64,000 bases of DNA, from assembly GCA_949316495.1 (NCBI GenBank), contig OX439000.1, positions 5,086,501 to 5,150,500 of the forward strand, written 5' to 3'. The DNA comes from Amphiduros pacificus. Lineage: Eukaryota > Annelida > Polychaeta > Phyllodocida > Hesionidae. The stretch's first letter is position 1. Every line of letters starts with the position of its first letter. The notes under the pieces were generated by a model, which was given only the letters and a program-made list of their open reading frames with translations, was not told the origin of the DNA and ran no database searches. Below are positions 1-11,100 of this stretch, piece after piece. The position numbers were made by a program, and so were the translations under genes.

Positions 1-1346
1 TTTAAAAGCATATTGAATAACCTTGTTTATAATTTTTTTTTATTTAGTCTGCAGGTACACTAGTACAGAAAAATGGTCAGTTCTGCCAATCAACAAAATT
101 TGAAGAGGCTCCTCCTTTAGGATTTAACATTAAACATTTACCTAGTGTCTGGCATTGCCAAGTCTTCACATGTTATAATTGATTGTTGTATATCAGTCAT
201 ATCTTTGCAACATATCTTTGGTGTTTGTGGTTGGATACCTTATGTCTTTGTCTGGGAAACATACATATATATAGAAATATACATACGTATAATATGGAAA
301 CAATTTTAATATGCAATTATAAGGGCATTTAGTGCTTTCAGAACTATATTAACTGTCTTATTGACACCTATCAAACTATCATTCACACCTGGTATCTTCA
401 TTTTATCACATCAAAGGTGCAAATCACACTCCATTAGATCAAACATCAATTCTGACAGGGTTTCTGAATGCAAGAAACAAGTGCAATTTGTGCACACTTC
501 AGTTGTTCAGGTAACATATACCTGAGGAAGCTCAGTGAAAGACAAACTCAACCAGCAGTAGAGAAGAAGATTCATATTTTTCTGGGGTGTTGTTCAGTGA
601 TCATCATTCTAAATTAATACAACAATGAAGAAAAAAAATCGTATATGGACATCTTGTGGTGGAATATGAATGTAATTATAGAAATAATTGGTAGCTAAGT
701 AAGAGAGATAATAAGAGAAGGATCTGCCTCATTGGTCATAAAATTCACTGTAATATGCAGAATTTGCGTGACTTATTTACAAATGAAAATACAAAATTAA
801 AAATAAAGAAACAAGAAAAACAAAGCAAAATCAGACAAACAACAATGCCTCTAAGATAGATGTGGGAGTAGAGTCTATGCTGAGATGATAAGAAATGTAA
901 CCCTGTCTTTTGGTTTTTTGTGTGCTTTAATATAAAATGATTCTAATATTGAGCCTGCTTATACGTTACATTTATATTATGCCACCTGTAACCATCAATC
1001 CACAAAGCTCCTCCTGGCCTCCAGTGATAATGGTTAAAATGATAATGGTTAAAATGGTAATGGTTAAATCACAGACCCATTTTGGGGAATTCAGATTGAA
1101 TTGGAAATTGAAGCATTTATCACTTTGAGAAAATGATTATTAGCATCATACACACACATATATTAAAATATGCAAATTATTGTCAAATCTAAATGTATAT
1201 ATATTGAAATAATTAATTTTAAAGATATTAATATTAGCAGCAATAAGTTACTGTCATGGTCGTGTATATGAGTGAAGTTATACATCAGCATTGTTTATCC
1301 AACCCACTCTCCATGCAGAGTGTACCAAGTCTCCTTCCATGCTAAT
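1..1346. other. AT-rich sequence without a recognised gene
   Basis: No coding exon, RNA gene or mobile element is recognised. A pyrimidine-rich stretch ending in CTGCAG near position 53 is followed by about 110 open bases that could be an exon of a gene entering from the left, but no protein family is recognisable and it is not called. Just before the inverted repeat, a ~45-bp segment (about 1306-1350) is directly repeated at about 1353-1398. Confidence 0.5.
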
Positions 1347-1726
1347 GTCAACACACTCTCCATGCAGAGTGTACCAAGTCTCCTTCAATGCTAATGTCAT
1401 ACATGCATTTTTAACATATCTGGATAACCTCCTTTTTTGACAAGTATTAACAAATGTAGGCAAAGACAGAAACGACTGTTGGTAACATACATGCTTTGAC
1501 TTGGAGATGATTTTACCCATGTCTCTGCAGCAGCCTTCTATAAACCCATATTTGTTCCTTATGCCCAAATATGCCATAATGGAAGTCACTTCAACAGTCG
1601 TTTCTGTCTTTGCCTACATTTGTTAATACTTGTCAAAAAAGGAGGTTATCCAGATATGTTAAAAATGCATGTATGACATTAGCATTGAAGGAGACTTGGT
1701 ACACTCTGCATGGAGAGTGTGTTGAC
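1347..1726. repeat. Perfect 135-bp inverted repeat with 110-bp spacer
   Basis: The left arm is 1347-1481 and the right arm 1592-1726. Read against its reverse complement, the right arm matches the left with no difference seen. The arms begin with GTCAACACACTCTCC and end with AACGACTGTTG. A transcript would fold into a 135-bp hairpin. Perfect identity implies recent origin or gene conversion. It could be a foldback transposon or a local inverted duplication; no terminal target duplication was recognised. Confidence 0.85.
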
Positions 1727-2808
1727 ATGTATATATTAATTGGCCATTTTGTAGGGATGAAGGATGTCTTGAAAGGCATCATAACTTTGCTATAACAAGG
1801 AATTACAGAAGCATTTATGTTCTAACTCCTGAATATCTTGACATACATTTGGAGCTCGATATGTCTCCGGATGATGAACTGATGAATTTACTATCACACG
1901 AAACCAACGGCCAGCATAGTCTCGAGGCCTTCCTCCTGGGCTGTTGAATTGCAATAATTCATGCAAGTCAGTGAGGATTTCAGTAATTATTTTGAGCATC
2001 ATTTTAATTTACTTTAAGAGGGTGCCTTGCCACATTGTAGTTAGCTTCCAAAAATATGATGGCATTGGGAAGACAATCAATATTAGTTTGATTTTAAAAG
2101 ACTGCAGTACTTTGCATGTGCACATGCCATGTCAACCATATTGTTAATGATTTAGTCATAATGTTGACCAGGATTTTGTGATGCTCATGAATAATATCAA
2201 TAGGAATAATTGAGCCATTGATTAACTAATACACAGCATCCACTGCACCTTTGCCATTGATTTAATCCTAGGCTGATTTGGAAGAAAGCGTTCTGTATGT
2301 ATAAATAACATGTATTGTCACATTGCTATTTTCTAAGATGGATTTCTTATTCAATTCTGTTACAAATCACAGAGTAGAGCATGTCACAACAATCAAGTGG
2401 AAAAATAATCAAAAGTATCATCCTTTTTTTCACAAGTGACAAATTTAGAAACAGAAAATGGAACCATTTGACACAGATGATCACGCAGTAAGGTGGAGTG
2501 AAATATCTCTCCGAGAATCTCCTAAGTTCTCAAGTGTACATCTACTTCTAGATATTTACTCAGCAAAGCCAAAAGGCATCTCGTCCAAAGTGTAAGTGTA
2601 AAGTAGCACTAATGAAATACACCTGAACCATGCCAGATTCTATAAACAAGGATTTTCTTTATTTGACCAGCAAGAAAGCATTTCACAAGGTATTATTATT
2701 ATTTCATTATGTACACATTCATCTTGTGTTCACAAGTGATGATTGCTAACATGATTTGGGTCAACACGGATTATCTGTTGTTACAGCACAGCTCATTATA
2801 TTATGATG
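1727..2808. other. Unique sequence without a recognised gene
   Basis: Short open frames occur on both strands (for example the minus-strand frame at 1790-2002), but none resembles a known family and none has exon-like borders that could be supported. Confidence 0.4.
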
Positions 2809-3731
2809 AACAGGGGATTGTTAAGCAGGGGATTGCTGATCAGGGAATGGCTGATCAGGGAATGGCTGAGCAGTGGATTGCTGATCAGGGGATTGCTGAT
2901 CAGGGAATGGCTGAGCAGGGAATGGCTGAGCAGGGGATTGCTGACTAGGGGATTGCTGATCAGGGGATTGTTGAGCAGGGGATTGTTGAGCAGGGGATGG
3001 CTAAGCAGGGGATTGCTGACTAGGGGATTGCTGATCAGGGAATGGCTGAGCAGGGGATTGCTGATCAGGGGATTGCTAAGCAGGGGATTACTGATCAGGG
3101 AATGGCTGAGCAGGGGATTGCTGATCAGGGGATTGCTGATCAGGGGATTGCTAAGCAGGGGATTGCTGAGCAGGGAATGGCTGAGCAGGGGATTGCTGAG
3201 CATGAGATTGCTGGGCAGGGGATTGCTGAGCAGGGGATTGCTGGGCAGGGGATTGCTGGGTAGGGGATTGCTGGGCAGAGGATTGCTGGGTAGGAGATTG
3301 CTGGGTAGGAGATTGCTGAGCAGGGGATTGCTGGGTAGGGGATTGCTGGGTAGGGGATTGCTGGGTAGGAGATTGCTGGGCAGGGGATTGCTGGGTAGGG
3401 GATTGCTGGGTAGGAGATTGCTGGGCAGGGGATTGCTGGGCAGGGGATTGCTGAGCAGGGGATTGCTGGGCAGGGGATTGCTGGGTAGGGGATTGCTGGG
3501 TAGGAGATTGCTGGGCAGGGGATTGCTGGGTAGGGGATTGCTGGGTAGGAGATTGCTGGGCAGGGGATTGCTGGGTAGGGGATTGCTGAGCAGGGGATTG
3601 CTGGGCAGGGGATTGCTGAGCAGGGGATTGCTGGGCAGGGGATTGCTGGGCAGGGGATTGCTGGGCAGGAGATTGCTGGGCAGGGGATTGCTGGGTAGGG
3701 GATTGCTGGGCAGGGGATTGCTGAGCTGCTC
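2809..3731. repeat. 15-bp minisatellite array (about 61 units)
   Basis: The unit is GGATTGCTGAGCAGG with G/A and T/C variants. Early units carry GATCAGG and later ones mostly GGGCAGG or GGGTAGG, so two subfamilies lie in blocks. Because 15 is divisible by 3, frames are open on both strands, giving low-complexity translations of five-residue repeats. This is not evidence of coding. Confidence 0.95.
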
Positions 3732-4558
3732 GCTCATGGTCCTTCCCACCTTGTGGCTCAGATAGGCTACCTTGCTACCAGTCGCCATCAGAATATTAAT
3801 AATTAACATGATTATATTGGGTAATCAATGGATAAACATTTGTGCTTATGGAGAGTAGATGTTCAGCCCTCACCACAGTAGTACTACAGGCATCAAATAT
3901 GTGTTCCTTTCTTACAAAGCCAACAGTGCCACGCCCCCTTCTAATGACATCATTACATAATAATGGTCAGTCAGGAATAAAAACACAAAATAGACATTAT
4001 TATATTTTTTATTGAATAACTTGATGTCAGCATTGTCATTGTAAGGGTCAATTGCCCATCTCATATGACTTCAGGTCTTTACATGAAGGGTTAACCTGTT
4101 GTCCTTAATCTGTGAGTTGTGGTGGGGTGTCATGTGATGGACCTGTTAAGGAAACACAAACAAAGCAAACAAAATTATGACACTAATGGCCAGTGGGATG
4201 TTCATATAAATATGATCAATATGACTGGCTGAGACAGTAGGCAGCATGACATGTATTCCAAACAGAGAGTCAGGCAGCTGTGCATGACGTGTCATAACAG
4301 CAAATAATGATACAGCTCGCCAGGATGAGGCCTCTTACAGTCCTCATGTGCAGTGTATGGGGAATCACTTATTACATCACAGGTGTAAATATGTACTTCA
4401 TACTAAGTTCTGCCCAGGAGGTCTCCTTCTGCATTTACCACCACAGATAGATCTGAACTCTGCTTTACACATGATTTACTCAGTCGTAAGAAATTTAATA
4501 TGTTTTATAAACATTTTATTTTATTTTTCATCAGGATGAACATACATGTATATCCACA
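3732..4558. other. Unique sequence upstream of the calpain gene
   Basis: No gene or repeat is recognised here. The calpain promoter may lie here or further upstream, but no core promoter element could be supported. Confidence 0.4.
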
Positions 4559-5030
4559 TGTACATTTAGATGATCTGAATGTGGTATGCTATACATGACA
4601 GATACATGATTTGAGCATGGTATGGTCTACAATACAGATCTGAGCATGGTAGGGTAGACATTGCAGATGATCTGAGGGTGGTATGGTCTACATTGCAGAT
4701 GATCTGAGCATGGTATTATGTACATTACAGATGATCAGAGCATGGTATGTTCTACATTGCAGATGATCTGAGCATGGTATGGTCTACATTGCAGATGATC
4801 TGAGCATGGTATGGTCTACATTGCAGATGATCTGAGCATGGTATAGTCTACATTGCAGATGATCTGATCATAGTATGGTCTACATTGCAGATGATCTGAG
4901 CACGGTATTTGATAAACATTGCAGATGATCTGAGGGTGGTATGGTCTACAATGAAGATCATCTGAACATGGTATGGTCTACATTGCAGATGATCTGAATG
5001 TGGTATGGTCTACATTGCAGATGATCTGAG
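4559..5030. repeat. ~32-bp tandem array ending at calpain exon 1
   Basis: About 13 copies of a unit containing GATCTGAGCATGGTATGG and TCTACATTGCAGAT. Each copy holds an acceptor-like TACATTGCAG. The last copy ends 17 bases before the proposed calpain start codon, so one of these CAGs could be the 3' splice site of the first coding exon if an upstream untranslated exon exists. Confidence 0.85.
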
Positions 5031-5047
5031 CCTGGTATAATGAGCAG

Positions 5048-5137
5048 ATGGGATGTACACCAAGCTCCAGCGTCTGTCAGTACCATCCCACAGACAACCT
5101 TGATCTCCGACAGCTAGACAAGGTCATCAAAAACAAG
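5048..5137 (+). CDS. Calpain exon 1 (start codon, N-terminal anchor)
   Basis: Thirty codons beginning MGCTPSSSVC and ending DKVIKNK, phase 0 at the donor GTCTGA. An in-frame TGA at 5027 makes this the first possible ATG. The anchor-helix-like segment continues smoothly into exon 2. The weak donor and the lack of family conservation at calpain N termini keep confidence moderate. Confidence 0.65.
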
Positions 5138-8100
5138 GTCTGAAAATTTGCTACTTATATGTAAACTACTCATTTTATGTAAATGGTGTAGTCCTTACTT
5201 ACAAATGTAGATTTTTAAAAATCTTTTTTAAAAACTTTTCATCTGTTAAAGGAATTCAAATTTATATTCATTAGACTGTTGCTGTTTCTGATTGTATTAC
5301 GGATGTGATATTTTCAGAATGTGTTGGAGAGGTTACGCCTGCTGGGCCCTGATGACCAGTATGTGGACACAGACTTCCAGGGCTTGTCTGCCCTCTACCT
5401 GGACGAGGCAGAGCACGCCTTCGCTAACAAGATCATACAGTGGTACCGAACTACAGTAAGTGGTCTCTTATATTCAAACATCTCATTTGTTTTCACCCAT
5501 TAAGTCCACACCTCATATGCATTCTACCATATCATTTCAGATACATTATCCCATAGAAACTCCATCTCAGATACATTTTCCCATAGAAACTCAATCTCAG
5601 ATACATTCACCCATAGAAACTCAATCTCAGATACATTCACCCATAGAAACCCCATCTCAGATACATTCACCCATAGAAACCCCATCTCAGATATATATTT
5701 CTATAGAGTTCACACAGTAGACATATTGACCCATACAATTCTACATCCCAGTGGTCTGCTAATCTTGAATCTTTCCTTGGGGCATCTCTAACCAACATCT
5801 CTCACATTTATATGACCCAATAAGTTTACAAAGGATTTTCTTTGGGTGTTTTAGCCCCATTTTGCGTGACCTCACTGTTGATTAAGTATAAAATCTATGG
5901 AAAATTATGCAATGAAGAAACGGAATGCCAGTTAAGCAGCTAATTATTTCCATCAGAGATTGATTACTTCAAGCACAAAGCTTTCAACATGTTCATATCA
6001 AAGATAAAGACACTAATCATAGATCAGGGTGGCCTTGAGAACACAAGGAACCGATAAACTCATGCAACTGTACACACTCGTAACTGCCACCTACTCCCCA
6101 TCTATTTATCATCTATCTGGATTCAAAAGTTTACTATTGATCATCACAAATTTGTTCAATATACAGTTGTTATTATTATTATTATTGAGGCAGCTCAATA
6201 TTGTCAATGTGGATCTACTGATATTTATTGATCTTTTGAAATAATTTGAGTGATTTAACACTTAAACTCAACATTTTTACCCTCAGCCCCTGATGTAATC
6301 AGGCTGAGGGTATTGCAGTACTCCTGGCTTGGGTATGTATGTATGTATGTATGTATGTCTGTATGTCTGTAGCGAACATCCTTATCATCGCGATAACTCA
6401 AGAACAAATTATGGCAGCTTCATGAAACTTGACACACATAAGCATCTGGTGAAAACCTCAGACGAGTTCGATAGACAGCGACCTTGACCTATTTTTCAAG
6501 GTCACAGGGACAATTATGTGAAATCCCAAGAATCGCAATAACTCAAGAACAAATGATGGCAGCTTTATGAGATTTGACACCCATATGCATCTGGTGAAGA
6601 CCTCAGAATTTTTTCTATGAAACATGACCTTCACTACTTTTCAAGGTCACAGGGACAATTATGTGAAATCATCCTTGTCATCGTGATAACTCGAGAACAA
6701 ATGGTGGCAGCTTCATGAAACTTGACACACATAAGCATCTGGTGAAAACCTCGAACGAGTTCGATGGACAGCGACCTTAACCTATTTTTCAAGGTCACGG
6801 ACAATTATGTGAAATCCCAAGAATCGCAATAACTCAAGAACAAATGATGGCAGCTTTATGAGATTTGACACCCATATGCATCTGGTGAAGACCTCAGAAT
6901 TTTTTCTATGAAACATGACCTTCACCTACTTTTCAAGGTCACAGGGACAATTATGTGAAATCATCCTTGTCATCGTGATAACTCGAGAACAAATGGTGGC
7001 AGCTTCATGAAACTTGACACACATAAGCATCTGGTGAAAACCTCGAACAAGTTCGATGGACAGCGACCTTGACCTATTTTTCAAGGTCACGGACAATTAT
7101 GTGAAATCTCAAGAATCGCAATAACTCAAGAACAAATGATGGCAGCTTTATGAGATTTGACACCCATATGCATCTGGTGAAGACCTCAGAATTTTTTCTA
7201 TGAAACATGACCTTCACCTACTTTTCAAGGTCACAGGGACAATTATGTGAAATCATCCTTGTCATCGCAATAACTCGAGGACAAAGGATGGCAGCTTCAT
7301 GAAACTTGACACACATAAGCATCTGGTGAAAACCTCGAACGAGTTCGATGGACAGCGACCTTGACCTATTTTTCAAGGTCACGGACAATTATGTGAAATC
7401 CCAAGAATCGCAATAACTCAAGAACAAATGATGGCAGCTTTATGAGATTTGACACCCATATGCATCTGGTGAAGACCTCAGATTTTTTTCTATGAAACAT
7501 GACCTTCACCATCTTTTCAAGGTCACATGGACAATTATGTGAAATCATCCTTGTCATCGCAATAACTCGAGGACAAAGGATGGCAGCTTCATGAAACTTG
7601 ACACACATAAGCATCTGGTGAAAACCTCGGACGAGTTCGATGGGCAACCTTGACCTATTTTTTCAAGGTCACAGGGACAATTATGTGAAATCCCAAGAAT
7701 CGTAATAACTCAAGAACAAATGATGGCAGCTTTATGAGATTTGACACCCATATGCATCTGGTGAAGACCTCAGATTTTTACCCTCAGCCCCTGATGTAAT
7801 CAGGCTGAGGGTATTGCAGTACTCCTGGCGTGGGTATGTATGTATGTATGTCTGTATGTATGTATGTATGTATGTATGTCTGTAGCGAACATCCTTGTCA
7901 TCGCGATAACTCAAGAACAAATGATGGCAGCTTCATGAAACTTGACACACATATGCATCTGGTGAAAACCTCGGACGAGTTCGATGGACGGCGACCTTGA
8001 CCTATTTTTTAAGGTCACAGGGACAATTATGTGAAATCCCAAGAATCACAATAACTCAAGAACGAATGATGGCAGCTTTATGAGATTTGACACACATAAG

Positions 8101-11100
8101 CATCTGGTGAAGCCCTCAGAGTTTTTCCTATGAAACATGACCTTCACCTACTTTTCAAGGTCACAGGGACAATTATGTGAAATCATCTTGTCATCGCGAT
8201 AACTTGAGAACAAATGATGGCAGTTTCGTGAAACTTGACACATATAAGCATCTGGTGAAAACCTCGGACAAGTTCGATGGACGGTGACCTTGACCTATTT
8301 TTCAAGGTCACGGACAATTATGTGAAATCCCAAGAATCGCATAACTCAAGAACAAATGATGGCAGCTTTATGAGATTTGACACCCATAAGCATCTGGTGA
8401 AGACCTCAGAATTGTTTCTATAAAACATAACCTTCACCTACTTTTCAAGGTCACATGGACAATTATTTGAAATCATCCTTGTCATCGCGATAGTACGAGA
8501 ACAAATGATGGCAGCTTCGTGAAACTTGACACATATAAGCATCTGGTGAAAACCTCGGACAAGTTCGATGGACGGTGACCTTGACCTATTTTTCAAGGTC
8601 ACGGACAATTATGTGTAATCCCAAGAATCGCAAGAACGAATGATGGCAGCTTTATGAGATTTGACACACACAAGCATCTGGTGAAGACCTCAGACTTCTC
8701 TTGATGGAACATGACCTTCACCTACTTTTCAAGGTCACAGGGACAATAATGTGAAATCATCCTTGTCATCGTGATAACTCAAGAACAAATGATGGCAGCT
8801 TCATGAAACTTTACACGCATAAGCATCTGTTGAAAACCTCAGACTAGTTCGGTGGACGGCAACCTTGACCTATTTTTCAAGGTCACAGGGACAAATATGG
8901 GAAATCCCAAGAATCGCAATAACTCAAGAACGAATGATGGCAGCTTTATGAGATTTGACACACACAAGCATCTGGTGAAGACCTCAGACTTCTCATGGTG
9001 GACCATGACCTTCACCTACTTTTCAAGGTCACAGGGACAATTATGTGAAATCATCCTTGTCATCGCGATAACTCGAGAACAAATGATGGCAGCTTCATGA
9101 AACTTGACACACATAAGCATCTGATGAAAACCTCAGACATTTTTGTATGGAACATGACCTTCACCTACTTTTCAAGGTCACAGTTACAATTATGTGAAAT
9201 CCCTATCATTGCCATAACTCGAGAACGAATGTTGGCAGCTTTATGAGACTTGACACACATAAGCATCTGGTGAAGACCTCAGACTTCTCTTGATGGAACA
9301 TGACCTTTACCTACTTTTCAAGGTCACAGGGACAATCATGTCAAATCCATGTCATTGCAATAACTTAAGAACAAATAATGGCAGCTTCATGAAAATTGAC
9401 ACACATAAGCATCTTGGAAGTCTTCACATGAGTTTGATGGACGGTGACCTTAACCTGCTTTTCAAGGTCACCTGCCCATCTCAATAATTCTAGAGTAAAT
9501 GATGACAGTTTCATGATACTTGACACACCTAAGCTATCAAAGGAAGTAGATTTTATGGGTTTTTTTTACCCCTGCATCAATTTGCCTTGGTGCAGTGACG
9601 TTTTGTTCACAAATATTGTGTGGAGCGAATGTTGTGCAATGAGTTACCAGGGCTGAGGGTTGATGCATCTCTGATGCCTATGTTTTTCTATGAAACATGA
9701 CCTTCACCTACTTTTCAAGGTCACATGGACAATTATGTGAAATCATCCTTGTCATCGCAATAACTCGAGGACAAAGGATGGCAGCTTCATGAAACTTGAC
9801 ACACATAAGCATCTGGTGAAAACCTCGAACGAGTTCGATGGACAGCAACCTTGACCTATTTTTTCAAGGTCACAGGGACAATTATGTGAAATCCCAAGAA
9901 TCACAATAACTCAAGAACAAATGATGGCAGCTTTATGAGATTTGACACCCATATGCATCTGGTGAAGACCTCAGATTTTTTTCTATGAAACATGACCTTC
10001 ACCTACTTTTCAAGGTCACATGGACAATTATGTGAAATCATCCTTGTCATCGCAATAACTCGAGGACAAATGATGGCAGCTTTATGAGATTTGACACCCA
10101 TAAGCATCTGGTGAAGACCTCAGATTTTTTTCTATGAAACATGACCTTCACCTACTTTTCAAGGTCACAGGGACAATCATGTAAAATCCACGTCATTGCA
10201 ATAACTCAAGAACAAATAATGGCAGCTTCATGAAAATTGACACACATAAGCATCTGGGAAGACTCCAGATGAGTTTGATGGACGGTGACCTTAACCTGCT
10301 TTTCAAGGTCACTGGCCCATCATCTCAATAATTCGAGAGTAAATTATGACAGTTTCATGATAATTGACACACATAAGCTATCAAAGGAAGTAGATTTTAT
10401 GGGTTTTTTTACCCCTGCATCATTGCCTTGGTGCAGTGACGTTTTGTTTACAGATATTGTGTGGAGCGAATGTTGTGCAATAAGTTGCCAGGGCTGAGGG
10501 TTGATGCATCTCTGATGCCTATGTTTTTAGGCAGAAGTAGTGCAGAAGTAGTGCAGACCAAGACACTGACTATTATGTAGGAGTACAGAGAACACTGGTT
10601 TATATGGAGCACGTGTAGTGTTGCTACCTGTAGAGTAGTGCAGGTCAAGACACTGACTATAATGTAGCAGTACAGAAAACACTGGTTTATATGGGGCACA
10701 TGTAGTGTTGCTACCTGTAGAGTAGTGCAGGTCAAGACACTGACTATAATGTAGCAGTACAGAGAACACTGGTTTATATGGGGCACGTGTAGTGTTGCTA
10801 CCTGTAGAGTAGTGCAGACCAAGACACTGACTATAATGTAGGAGTACAGAGAACACTGGTTTATATGGGGCACGTGTAGTGTTGCTACCTGTAGAGTAGT
10901 GCAGACCAAGACACTGACTATAATGTAGCAGTACAGTGAACACTGGTTTATATGGGGCACGTGTAGTGTTGCTACCTGTAGTGTAGTGCAGACCAAGACA
11001 CTGACTATAATGTAGCAGTACAGAGAACACTGGTTTATATGGGGCACATGTAGTGTTGCTACCTGTAGAGTAGTGCAGACCAAGACACTGACTATAATGT

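Noticed and set aside
54-175. Possible exon at the left edge
   Set aside because: An acceptor-like site and about 40 open codons only; no family match and no second exon to test phase.
2796-3809. Repeat protein of five-residue units on either strand
   Set aside because: Open because the 15-bp unit lacks stops. No start context, splice sites or family.
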